Below are positions 1 to 7,737 of a DNA stretch of 13,168 nt, in pieces. The translations under genes and the position numbers were made by a program. This DNA is from CAZFHZ01 sp964519015 (GTDB lineage Bacteria; Blakebacterota; Blakebacteria; Blakebacterales; CAYUVJ01). The first letter of the stretch is position 1. Each line of letters starts with the position of its first letter. The stretch covers positions 1-13,168 of the forward strand of contig CAZFHZ010000091.1 in the NCBI GenBank assembly GCA_964519015.1, in the 5' to 3' direction. Under the pieces are notes generated by a model. The model ran no database searches. It was not told the origin of the DNA and saw only the letters and a program-made list of their open reading frames with translations.

Positions 1-17
1 GTGCATCAATACTCAAC

Positions 18-183
18 ACGGATGGACATCGAATTCACCCTCCCTTGGGGGAACATGGCTCTGCAGGATTTGTCCTACCGGGTTCTCTGCCGCAATCGCT
101 TGCGTACAGGAAGTTCGATTTTCAGCTTGGGGTGTAGGAGGTTCGATTTCGGGACTTGTCCGACAAACCGCTTAGAGTGGGGG
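18..183. repeat. Direct repeat, copy 1 (about 166 bp)
   Basis: This segment recurs in the same orientation at 3734-3898 with five visible differences (four substitutions and one extra T), about 97% identity. Read on the minus strand it holds a purine-rich ribosome binding site and an ATG at position 29, identical to the start of the BNR gene in copy 2. Here the frame runs only M-S-I-R-V-E-Y before a stop, because the sequence diverges just after the fourth codon. Inside are three small dyads: AGGA-TTTG-TCCT (65-76), CGCAA-TCGC-TTGCG (91-104) and TTGTC-C-GACAA (156-166). There is also a pair of about 16-bp direct repeats ending in TTCGATTT, at 106-121 and 134-149. It may be a duplicated gene leader, or a terminal segment of a mobile element that now serves as one. 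The window edge hides what follows to the left. Confidence 0.9.
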
Positions 184-257
184 TGGGAGCGCTCTCCAAA
201 CCCCTATTGACTCGCATTCGGCTCCGCCTCATGCTTGCGATCCTGGTCCCCGACCGT

Positions 258-447
258 TCATCGTCGGGAGGAAGGCGGGGATTCGGCTACCTTCAGAATC
301 TCAGAGGGCGCTCGGATGAGGTCAGGCGCCGGCTCTCCGGGGCGCCAGCCCACATGCCGCAGGATCCGGTCTACTACGGGCGGATCAGTGATGAACGAGA
401 GGATCCGCATCTCGCCCCGGCAATGCGGGTAGAGCAACAGGTCGTCA
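258..447 (-). pseudogene. IS91-family transposase remnant, C-terminal end
   Basis: On the minus strand this encodes a P-H-C-R-G-E-M-R-I-L-S-F-I-T-D-P-P-V-V segment, then a D-R-I-L-R-H-V-G helix and a stop at 258-260. A Cys-containing zinc-knuckle-like piece followed by MRILxFITDPxVIxxILxHLG is the usual C-terminus of IS91-type (Y2 rolling-circle) transposases. Only about 60 residues remain of roughly 350-400. Reading upstream, the homology stops around 445, exactly where a 5S rRNA fragment begins on the other strand. The N-terminal and HUH parts are absent here, but a matching N-terminal and middle fragment lies at 3899-4510. It is a dead fragment. The family call is from recognised residues, not from a search. 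Confidence 0.8.
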
Positions 448-511
448 AGCCCTCCCGCGCCGATGGTACTTGGGGGTTCACTCCCCTGGGAGAGTAGGTC
501 GCTGCCGGCAT
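444..511 (+). rRNA. 5S ribosomal RNA, 3' fragment (truncated)
   Basis: The bases from GTCAAGCCCTCC through GCGCCGATGGTACT, then a G-rich/C-rich hairpin (helix IV) and GGGAGAGTAGGTCGC, match the conserved 3' half of bacterial 5S rRNA, ending in GCTGCCGGC. About 68 nt of the usual 115-120 are present. The 5' half (helix I 5' strand, helix II and the CGAAC loop) is missing and replaced by the IS91 transposase remnant. An intrinsic terminator follows within 10 nt, as expected at the end of an rRNA operon. No 16S or 23S sequence is present in this window. The fragment cannot make functional 5S rRNA because helix I cannot close. Confidence 0.87.
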
Positions 512-518
512 TAACTCG

Positions 519-556
519 AAGCTCCCCGGGGAGCAATCCTCGGGGGGCTTTCTTTT
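519..556 (+). terminator. Rho-independent terminator after the 5S fragment
   Basis: The stem AAGCTCCCCG (519-528) pairs with CGGGGGGCTT (541-550), 10 bp with one G-T wobble and a 12-nt loop, and the T-rich tail TTTCTTTT runs from 549 to 556. The tail orientation fits plus-strand transcription, that is, the terminator of the rRNA operon to which the 5S fragment belonged. It now lies between the 5S remnant and the 3' end of the convergent BNR gene. The GC-rich stem might also help end transcription from that gene, although no T-run follows on the minus strand. Confidence 0.85.
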
Positions 557-604
557 CACAAGAGGCTGCTGGGCGCGGTGGAGGGAGTTCTTTGGCCAGG
601 ACCG

Positions 605-3600
605 CTAGCGAGCGATCTTCACCGGTTCGAGCTTGCGATCGGCGAGAAGCTGGTTGAATCGGACGGCCTCGGTCTTGAGCGCGTCATTCAGCTTACCGAG
701 CTGCACGTCCAGCTCTGATGAGAGTTCCTGTAAGGCCGCATAGGCCTGCTCGGTGGGCCGTCCATCCCCGGTTTCGATGCTGAGCATAAGATTGGCGAGA
801 CGGTTATTCAGTCTGATCGGATAGTTCAGTGCATCCAGCTGGCTCCGGAGCCGTACTTGGTAGATCTCTCCTTCCACCTCGCTCAACTTCTCGTTCAGCA
901 ACTCACCCACAGATGTGATCTGGTTGTCCCTGGCCCTCTCGATGCGATCCCGGACTTGTCCCTTCACGTCGCGGATCAAGCTGACCGCTTCGTTTGCTTC
1001 GCTGATCCTGTCGCGAACCTTTATGGCCAATGAGAATTGCTCCTGGATATCGGCATCGGTGATATCGGTCAGACGCGGATCGCGCAGAACCTTCAGCGGC
1101 TGCGCTTGTGTTTCTCCGTCGGCCGTCACCCGAACCTGATAGTCGCCGGGAGCCGCGATCGGTCCGACGGGTGAGCCCACCCACATGACCATTCCTGGGA
1201 AGACCGTCGCGCCCTCATACCGCAGATCCCATGCGAAGCGATTCAGTCCGGCGTGGTGGGAGGGCCTCGGTCCCCGTCGCTGGCCTATGCTTTCTCTCGC
1301 CTGCGGTCGGCGCTCTCCTCTCACATCTACCTCCGCCGTGCTGGTGAACGTACGGATGACGTTCCCGTCAGCGTCCAGAATCTCGATCACGATTCTCTGT
1401 GCGGATTCCCTCAGGACGTAGTCGATCACAGCCTGGTTCATTCGCCGGATAGTGTCGCGAGGTTTGAATAGATACAGAGCAGCGGTCGTTGTCTGCGGGG
1501 CGAACTGCCTCAGCGGCCCGATATCGTCCAGGATGTAGAAGGACCGTCCGTGCGTGGCGATCACCAGGTCGTTTTCCTCGACGACCAGATCCGGAACCTG
1601 CGTATCCGGAAGGTTCAACGACAGCGATTGCCAGTTGCCCCCGTCATCGAAGGATACGTACACACCATGTTCGGTCCCGGCATACAGCAGCCCTGCCCGC
1701 TTCGGGTCTTCGCGCACGGCGTGGACGAAGTCATTCGACGGAATGCCGTTGACGATTTTCTTCCATCTCCTGCCGTAGTCATCGCTTTTGAAGATGTAGG
1801 GAGCGCGGTCGTCGCGTTCATACCGCTTGGCCGCGACGTACGCGGTACCGGGATCATGAGACGAGGTTTCGATAAGGCTGATCCGGCTGAATTCCGGCAG
1901 GTCCGGTGGCGTGACATCTTGCCAGTTCTTGCCCTCATCACGGGTGATGTGGACCAAGCCGTCGTCCGTACCTGCCCAGATCGTGTTCGGATCGTGGTAG
2001 GACGGCGCGATCGCGAAGATAGAGCCGACGCTCCGGCGGTCCTGATCATTGGTGCCGGCACGAGAAAGGTCCGGGCTGATCTTCTCCCATTTCATTCCGC
2101 CGTTCGCCGTGCGCCACAAGTGCTGTGAAGCGGCATAAAGCACATACGGATCGTGATGTGAGAATACGAGGGGAATCGTCCACACAAAACGTTCCGCGTC
2201 CTCTCCGGTCTCCCAGCGCGGGCTCACTTGAATATCCCGCGCCTGCGCCAGACCCGAGCGGCGATCGAAACGTGTGATCACGCCCTGCGGGCCGGTGGCG
2301 TAGAACAAGTCGGGATCGCGAGGATGGGGCGCAATCGTGCCACTCTCACCGCCGCCAACGGCATAGAAGGGCCCGATGAGGCTCTCGCCCACAATAGGAT
2401 TGGTGGACGACGGCGGGGGATTGCTGGGAACGCAGATCGTGTTGGCATCTTGTTGGGCGCCGCACACCTGGTAGGGAATGTCCTTAGTGGTGGCCACGTG
2501 ATAGAACTGAGCCGTCGGGTACTCTTGGCCGGTCCAGCTCTCGCCGCCATTGAATGACACGTTCGCACCGCCGTCATTGCTTTCGATCATGCGGCGTGAA
2601 TCGTCCGGTGCGATCCACAGGTCGTGATTGTCGAGGTGAGGGACTCGAAGGGTCGTGAACGTCTTCCCGCCGTCGGTTGATTTGTAAAAGCTCAAATTGA
2701 GGACGTAGACCGTGTCCTTGTCTTTCGGATCTGCATAGATACGGTTGAAATAGGAGGGGCGCTGCCGGAGTCCGCCCTCATCGTTGATCTTCGTCCAGGT
2801 GGCTCCTCCGTCGTCGGAGCGAAAGACACCGCCATCTTCAGCTTCGACGATGGCATAGACGCGATTCGGATCTCCACCGGAGATGGAGATGCCGATCTTC
2901 CCGATCGTCCCTTTCGGTAATCCCGGGTTCCGGGTGATCTCCGACCATGTGTCGCCGCCGTCGGTCGATTTGAAGAGGCCGCTTCCTGTGCCGCCGCTTG
3001 AAACCGCGAGGCCCAATACAGCACCGCCCGGCGAGATCGTAGCTTGCCAGATGGACGCGAAAAGGACGTTGGGGTTCTGTCGATCCATCGCCAGATCGGC
3101 CGCCCCCGAACAATCGTCGCGGAAGAGAATTCTCTGCCATGATTTCCCGCCGTCTTTCGATCGATGGACTCCGCGCTCCTCGTTCGGGCCATAGGGATGA
3201 CCGAAGGCCGCGGCGTAGACAATGTCCGGATTCTGGGGATGAACACGCACACGAGAGATCACCTGGGTTTCCTCGAGCCCCATATGCATCCAGGTCTTGC
3301 CGCCATCGGAGGACTTATACACGCCATCTCCCTGCAGAATGTCGTTGCGCAACTGGACCTCACCCATGCCGATGTAGACCACATCGGGATTGGACTCGGA
3401 AACAGCAACCGCGCCTACCGAAGAGCTGTTGATCTGACCGTCGGTCACAGGTCTCCAGGTGGTCCCGCCGTCCGTGGTCTTCCAAAGCCCACCTCCAGTC
3501 GCTCCGAAGTAGTATTCCCTGGGGCGACTGAGGCTTCCCGCGCACGCAATCGAACGCCCGCCACGATTCGGCCCGATGCTGCGCCACCGCAGCACGCTGA

Positions 3601-3745
3601 ACAGGTTGGGATCGTAGCCGGATCCATCAGCGACCTTTGGCACGTCCAGGCGGGACATCGGCCGGGCCCCGAGAATCGGCGTGATACCCGCCGTGACCGT
3701 CAGCAGACCCAAGAAAAGCGGGGATACAACCCTACGGATGGACAT
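605..3745 (-). CDS. Secreted BNR/Asp-box repeat beta-propeller protein (VPS10/sortilin-like, glycosyl hydrolase-like)
   Basis: A 1046-residue exported protein. The start at 3745 is chosen because GGGAGGG (3754-3760) lies 8 nt upstream and because MSIRR plus a hydrophobic stretch (residues about 7-26, ending ITPILGA) forms a clean Sec signal peptide. The in-frame ATG at 3772 lacks a ribosome binding site. From residue about 85 to 750 there are roughly ten Asp-box motifs (S/TxDGGxTW-like, such as KTTDGGTTW, KSSDGGKTW and KSTDGGDTW), each marking a propeller blade. This is the WD40/YVTN/BNR fold also seen in xyloglucanases and sortilins. The C-terminal 300 residues hold an Ig-like piece (NRFAWDLRYEG then GDYQVRVTADG) and a charged helical, probably coiled-coil segment at about 900-1030. 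Its ligand or enzymatic role is unknown. The upstream leader and first four codons lie in a 165-bp repeat. Codon use looks less GC-rich than in the downstream genes, which fits separate acquisition. Confidence 0.93.
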   Translation of the reverse strand: MSIRRVVSPLFLGLLTVTAGITPILGARPMSRLDVPKVADGSGYDPNLFSVLRWRSIGPNRGGRSIACAGSLSRPREYYFGATGGGLWKTTDGGTTWRPVTDGQINSSSVGAVAVSESNPDVVYIGMGEVQLRNDILQGDGVYKSSDGGKTWMHMGLEETQVISRVRVHPQNPDIVYAAAFGHPYGPNEERGVHRSKDGGKSWQRILFRDDCSGAADLAMDRQNPNVLFASIWQATISPGGAVLGLAVSSGGTGSGLFKSTDGGDTWSEITRNPGLPKGTIGKIGISISGGDPNRVYAIVEAEDGGVFRSDDGGATWTKINDEGGLRQRPSYFNRIYADPKDKDTVYVLNLSFYKSTDGGKTFTTLRVPHLDNHDLWIAPDDSRRMIESNDGGANVSFNGGESWTGQEYPTAQFYHVATTKDIPYQVCGAQQDANTICVPSNPPPSSTNPIVGESLIGPFYAVGGGESGTIAPHPRDPDLFYATGPQGVITRFDRRSGLAQARDIQVSPRWETGEDAERFVWTIPLVFSHHDPYVLYAASQHLWRTANGGMKWEKISPDLSRAGTNDQDRRSVGSIFAIAPSYHDPNTIWAGTDDGLVHITRDEGKNWQDVTPPDLPEFSRISLIETSSHDPGTAYVAAKRYERDDRAPYIFKSDDYGRRWKKIVNGIPSNDFVHAVREDPKRAGLLYAGTEHGVYVSFDDGGNWQSLSLNLPDTQVPDLVVEENDLVIATHGRSFYILDDIGPLRQFAPQTTTAALYLFKPRDTIRRMNQAVIDYVLRESAQRIVIEILDADGNVIRTFTSTAEVDVRGERRPQARESIGQRRGPRPSHHAGLNRFAWDLRYEGATVFPGMVMWVGSPVGPIAAPGDYQVRVTADGETQAQPLKVLRDPRLTDITDADIQEQFSLAIKVRDRISEANEAVSLIRDVKGQVRDRIERARDNQITSVGELLNEKLSEVEGEIYQVRLRSQLDALNYPIRLNNRLANLMLSIETGDGRPTEQAYAALQELSSELDVQLGKLNDALKTEAVRFNQLLADRKLEPVKIAR

Positions 3746-3898
3746 CGAATTCACCCTCCCCTGGGGGAACATGGCTCTGCAGGATTTGTCCTACCGGGTC
3801 CTCTGCCGCAATCGCTTGCGTACAGGAAGTTCGATTTCAGCTTGGGGTGTAGGAGATTCGATTTCGGGACTTGTCCGACAAACCGCCTAGAGTGGGGG
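3734..3898. repeat. Direct repeat, copy 2: leader and start of the BNR gene
   Basis: Second copy of the 18-183 sequence. On the minus strand it supplies the whole 5' leader, the ribosome binding site (GGGAGGGTGA, 3751-3760), the ATG at 3745-3743 and codons 2-4 of the BNR gene. Homology with copy 1 ends inside codon 5. The three small dyads and the paired TTCGATTT repeats (3822-3837 and 3849-3864) are preserved. Immediately to its right lies an IS91 transposase remnant, as is also the case beyond copy 1, although the two remnants come from different parts of the transposase. A promoter probably lies within it, but no convincing -35/-10 pair could be fixed. Confidence 0.9.
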
Positions 3899-4600
3899 CC
3901 TGGCCCCTTCTGACCCCTCCAACGCATCGTTCTGTTTCCCCATCAGCGTCGTGGTGTGACCGCTCCAGCTCATTATCCACCCTTCGCGCCCTGATACAAG
4001 CCACTGAAACAGATTCAGCCGCCCGATCGGGCGAACCTCGACCTGGGATGCGGTATCAATCATCGATGGGGTGGGGTCCTCGACAGGCATCAGGAAGCCC
4101 ACCTCACCCCCCTGCCCCTCTTCTGCTCTGCGGCGAGGCAACCGCTTAGAGGCGTTCGCGTATACGCCGTAGTAGATCACCTGCCGCTCCCGCAGAAACC
4201 GGAACACCTCGATCTGGAAGAGTTCCCGCAGCACCGGACGGTCCCAGCCGAAGACCGTCCGCCACTGCCCCGAAGCATCCCATCCGCCGCCGGTAAGAAT
4301 CGCGTGTAAATGAGGGTGGAAGCGGGCCCCCTCGCCGAAGGTCTGGCGGGCGATGATCATCCCCGGCGCGTAGCCCTCACCCATCAGCCCTCTCAGGTAG
4401 GTGAGGATCGCATCGTAAGCCGCCCGGGAGAGCCCGTTCAGCAGGCTACGATCGAACCGAAAGTAGGCTCGAAGCATCTTGGGCAGCGTGAACACGTCAT
4501 GTGGCTGGGCTTCGCCCGCTCGGTCGTCGACCGTCTGTGGGAGGTCGGGGACGAGATCTGGCTGCGCTACGTGTCCGGGTTCTGAGGCGGGAGTCCGCAT
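3899..4600 (-). pseudogene. IS91-family transposase remnant, N-terminal and middle part with an internal deletion
   Basis: An open frame of 237 codons (3887-4600, the last few codons lying in the repeat). Recognisable Y2/IS91 transposase sequence runs from V-F-T-L-P-K-M-L-R-A-Y (near 4500) through G-M-I-I-A-R-Q-T-F-G and the HUH-type H-P-H-L-H motif (near 4300). It continues to R-T-V-F-G-W-D-R-P-V-L-R-E-L-F and F-R-F-L-R-E-R. At about 4183 the protein jumps straight to V-I-Y-Y-G-V-Y-A-N-A-S. The stretch that normally lies between (GLLTVERIDLIRSWRHSGF, still present in the fragment at 11290-11476) has been deleted in frame. Residues before about 4510 and after about 4140 do not look like the family. 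The zinc-binding N-terminus and the C-terminus are missing, so it is inactive. The matching C-terminus lies at 258-447. Confidence 0.78.
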
Positions 4601-4613
4601 CCCCGCACCGGGT

Positions 4614-6062
4614 TCAACCGTTCAACCCGAGGCGGAGCCCGGCCACCAGGGCATCCGGCCGACCGGGATCGAATCCCGGACCGATGATGTATTGGAGGTC
4701 CGGTTGGAGAGCGAACCACCTGGTCACCTGGATCCGGGTGGTGATCTCGACGGCCAACTCCCATCGCTTCTCTCCCCCTCCGATGAGTTCCGCATAGGTG
4801 TCGCTGAGACGGGCTGCCGAGAGGGCCAGCCCGAACTGCCAGTCGCCGGGACTCCCGAGTGACCGGGTGGCGACGATCCCGCAACCCGCGTAACGGTCCA
4901 CTTCCTCCACCCGGCTGTCGGCCGCTCCGAGCCGCAGGTGGCCGCTCAACATTCTCTGAGCATCATCCCGGCCGAAAGCCAGACTCCGCTCGGCCAGCAG
5001 GTACCCCCCCCACGATCCTCGACGGATGAGCGACTCCCCCGTCCCCCCACCGTCCGCCGGGACGGTGAACGTCGAGGTGTAACGCCAGAGCCCCAGAGCG
5101 ACCTTGCCGTAGCGTGTTGATGAGGCACCAGATCTCACCGCCGGTGCCAGAGGCCGGCCCCCGGATCCTCCCCGACCGGCTGGACCTCCCGGGCCGGTCA
5201 GACCTCCCCGGCCGTGAGAGCCGTAGGCCCGTCTCCGCCGGGCCTGCCAGCGGGGAGCGAGGGGGCCGAGCAGCCCGAGTCCCTCACGACCCGAGACCCA
5301 ACCGAGTTCCGTGCCGATTAGAACACCCTCACCGTTCCCGATCCGATAGCTGGTACGCTCCGAATCACCGGGGTCACCGGGTACGCCGTCGGCGACTATG
5401 GCCGACAATCCGAGGTTCTCGGAGAGATTCGTCCGGACCATCAGGGAGAGTGCCGGATAGGGATAGGTCGGCGCACCATTGCGTCCGCTGTAGGAGAACT
5501 CGGGGCCCATCCCGTTCGAACTGTTCATGAAGAGGGCGGCGGTCTCGAGGACATCGAACACCGAGTTGACATCGTATATCCCCAGGAGCACCGAGATCCG
5601 GTCCTGGAACATCCTTTGCTGCAGCCAAAGTTCGTAAAGCCTCAAGGTCCGGGGGGCTGCGATGTTGCTCACTCCCTGGTAGTCGCCGGTCAACCCCCCC
5701 GGAGGATCGCCGTGGATGCCGATGACGTCCAGTCCGATACGGGTGCCGCTCCCGCCCAGGAGCGGGGTTGGATCCACCGTGAGCATGAGGTCGGCCACCC
5801 CACGCCAGGCCGTACCACGTTCGATCCCACCGCTGAGGTTGGAGCTGGCCTCTCCGGTGTAGAACGCCTCCAGGGTGATGCTCCCCGGGCCTGGTCGAGC
5901 TTCCGATCCGATGGCCTGTGAGGTATCCGCAGCGGTGAGGCGCCGGCGGCGGCGGCCGGCCTGGGCACCTACCTCGTCCGGGACCAGCAGAACGAGCGCG
6001 AAGGCCACCAGCCACCCGAACCACCTGTGCGTGTTCGGAAGTCTCTTGTCCGATCGGATCAC
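4614..6062 (-). CDS. OprB-family carbohydrate porin, outer membrane
   Basis: A 482-residue protein starting at GTG 6062, whose first bases overlap the TGA of the upstream peptidase (GTGA, 4 bp), the pattern of translational coupling. This start gives a good signal peptide (positively charged IRSDKRLPNTHRW, hydrophobic FGWLVAFALVLLV, cleavage near GAQA, residue 35). The ATG at 6119 would add a proline/alanine-rich stretch and a long overlap. OprB features are RLYELWLQQRMFQDRISVLLG (about 141-161, including the conserved L-W-L-Q-Q), the VNSVFD-VLETAALFMNSS block (166-182), FSYSGRNGAPTYPYPA (189-204), and a C-terminal LQPDLQYI-IGPGFDP-ALVAGLRLGL block typical of the last strands. Residues about 262-312 are an unusual Gly/Arg/Pro-rich insertion, probably a surface loop. 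Predicted role is diffusion of sugars or other small solutes; the substrate is unknown. Confidence 0.88.
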   Translation of the reverse strand: MIRSDKRLPNTHRWFGWLVAFALVLLVPDEVGAQAGRRRRRLTAADTSQAIGSEARPGPGSITLEAFYTGEASSNLSGGIERGTAWRGVADLMLTVDPTPLLGGSGTRIGLDVIGIHGDPPGGLTGDYQGVSNIAAPRTLRLYELWLQQRMFQDRISVLLGIYDVNSVFDVLETAALFMNSSNGMGPEFSYSGRNGAPTYPYPALSLMVRTNLSENLGLSAIVADGVPGDPGDSERTSYRIGNGEGVLIGTELGWVSGREGLGLLGPLAPRWQARRRRAYGSHGRGGLTGPGGPAGRGGSGGRPLAPAVRSGASSTRYGKVALGLWRYTSTFTVPADGGGTGESLIRRGSWGGYLLAERSLAFGRDDAQRMLSGHLRLGAADSRVEEVDRYAGCGIVATRSLGSPGDWQFGLALSAARLSDTYAELIGGGEKRWELAVEITTRIQVTRWFALQPDLQYIIGPGFDPGRPDALVAGLRLGLNG

Positions 6063-7672
6063 GGCAGCGGCGGCAGCAGGAACTGCCGGGGCCGGACGTG
6101 CAGGACCTGGCGCAGCCATGACTCTGGGTAGCCGAGACTGCGCCCACGGATATACCCGTCGTTGTAGTCGGCGATGAGGGCCTCACCCAGCTCACGCCAG
6201 CGGGTGACCACCCGCTCGGCTCCGCCCACCGAGTAGTCGGTCAGGAACCGTACCGCCTGCTCCCGGTCCGCCCCCAGCAGCGTCACTGCAGCCGCTTCCA
6301 CCGCCGCCTGTCGGTCCAGGAACGCCGCCTCCAGCTCGGACTGCACTGCCCGCACATCCTGAATCATTTCCGAATACATCAGGTGGGAGAAGTTGGAGAC
6401 GAAGTTGAAGACCCACCAGGCCGACTCCCATGAGAAATCACGGATCGACCCGACCGTGTAGGAGAGGGGCAGGTCATCGATGCAGCAGTAGAAGGGGACA
6501 TAGCACGCGAAGTTGGTGTCGTCCGGGCTGTACCACATGATCCCCCCCACCGGGTCGGGGAGCCGGGAACGGGACTGGCTGATGAAGGAGAAGGCGGTCT
6601 GCTGGGTCGAGATCGACCGTTCCCAGCTGTAGGCGACCCCGTCCACCTCCCAGCCCAGCGGCCGGATCCGCAGCGGGGAGCCGTAGGGACCGGCATCCAC
6701 CCCGATCGTCATGTCGAAGGGGGTCCCTTCGTAGTGGTCCCGCATCAGCGCCATGACATCACCCACCGAGAGCGGCGCATCCGGCCGGATCGACAACGGG
6801 TAACGCTCGGCCCCGGATATCCCCCGGTGGTAGTCGGGCGGAAGCTCCCGGGATGGTGCGGCCCGGCGGAAGAGACTCCAGACCCGGGCTTCGGTGACCC
6901 GCAGGTCGGCAGGCCCGGCCGGACAATACGCTTCACAGAAGCTGAAAGGCCGGCCTTCGTCCGGATCGTAGTAACCCTTCTCCACGGCGAACGAGACCAC
7001 GTCCTCCGAGTACAGGCAGTTCTCCGGGTCATCCAGCGGGAAGGTACCGATCCGGGCTTTGTTGGCGTGGGCGGCGATATGGCCGTCCGGTATGCGGACC
7101 GCCACCCAGAGGGCGCCCAGGACTCCGGGCCCCGGTCCGATCATCTCCAGGATCCAGGCCTCCTCGGTGTCCCCGATGGAGAAGGACTCCCCCGAGGAGC
7201 GGTAGCCGTACTCTTCGACCAGACCGGTCATGACCGCGATCACCTCGCGGGCGGTCCGTGAACGCTCCAGCGCGAGCTGCATGAGGTCGGGGTAGCTGAG
7301 CAGGCCCTGCCGGTTGGACAGTTCCCTGCGTCCGCCAAAGGTGGTCTCCCCGATGGCCACCTGATGCTCGTTGATGTACCCCACCACCGCGTAGGTGTGC
7401 GGGATCTGGCGGATCCGTCCCCCGGCGAGGCCCTCGACGAAGCTGTCCGGTTCATGGTCGGCGGCCGGGGTGCGCTCGAGGTGGCTGAGGAACTCACCGT
7501 CGCAGGTGTAGGTGATCATCACCGACCCGTCGGTCGAAGCTCCTTTCGTCACCAGCAGGCTGGTGCAGGCATCCGGGATGGGGTCGGTGGTCTGGGCCCG
7601 GGCTGCGGCCGGCACCAGCAGCAGCGACGACAGGACGGCGAGAAGGACGATAGCACGGCGAAGGGGATACAT
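6059..7672 (-). CDS. Secreted C69-family dipeptidase (PepD-like Ntn hydrolase)
   Basis: A 537-residue exported peptidase. The signal peptide covers residues 1-26 (MYPLRRAIVLLAVLSSLLLV, ending AARAQ). A short propiece is followed by DAC-TSLLVTKGASTDGSVMI, where Cys36 is the expected N-terminal nucleophile released by autocleavage in peptidase family C69. Downstream, EAWILEMIGPGPGVLGALWVAVRIPD-GHIAAHANKARI and SWESAWWVFNFVSN are further family blocks. The length fits secreted members. It should cleave dipeptides or small peptides in the periplasm. A weak GGAG lies about 11 nt before the ATG. The gene sits 65 bp after the small EF-hand-like protein and overlaps the porin gene by 4 bp, so peptide processing and outer-membrane transport are probably co-expressed. 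The physiological substrate cannot be read from sequence. Confidence 0.92.
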   Translation of the reverse strand: MYPLRRAIVLLAVLSSLLLVPAAARAQTTDPIPDACTSLLVTKGASTDGSVMITYTCDGEFLSHLERTPAADHEPDSFVEGLAGGRIRQIPHTYAVVGYINEHQVAIGETTFGGRRELSNRQGLLSYPDLMQLALERSRTAREVIAVMTGLVEEYGYRSSGESFSIGDTEEAWILEMIGPGPGVLGALWVAVRIPDGHIAAHANKARIGTFPLDDPENCLYSEDVVSFAVEKGYYDPDEGRPFSFCEAYCPAGPADLRVTEARVWSLFRRAAPSRELPPDYHRGISGAERYPLSIRPDAPLSVGDVMALMRDHYEGTPFDMTIGVDAGPYGSPLRIRPLGWEVDGVAYSWERSISTQQTAFSFISQSRSRLPDPVGGIMWYSPDDTNFACYVPFYCCIDDLPLSYTVGSIRDFSWESAWWVFNFVSNFSHLMYSEMIQDVRAVQSELEAAFLDRQAAVEAAAVTLLGADREQAVRFLTDYSVGGAERVVTRWRELGEALIADYNDGYIRGRSLGYPESWLRQVLHVRPRQFLLPPLP

Positions 7673-7737
7673 GACGAGGATATCTCCCGGTGGGGTGAGC
7701 TGGGGATACAGGACAACGGGCGGGGACCGTCAGGCGT

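Noticed and set aside
1550..2128. 192-codon plus-strand ORF inside the BNR gene
   Set aside because: It is a shadow frame of a long well-supported coding sequence with clear Asp-box motifs on the minus strand; no recognisable domain or ribosome binding site.
18..3898. The segment between the direct repeats as a composite transposon
   Set aside because: The repeats carry no transposase and no terminal inverted repeats, and no target duplication is visible; the sequence supports duplication but not a defined transposon.
4310..4585. 91-codon plus-strand ORF across the IS91 remnant, ending DEIWLRYVSGF
   Set aside because: Its first two thirds are antisense to recognisable transposase sequence. 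The last 25 residues look slightly protein-like but are too short to assign.
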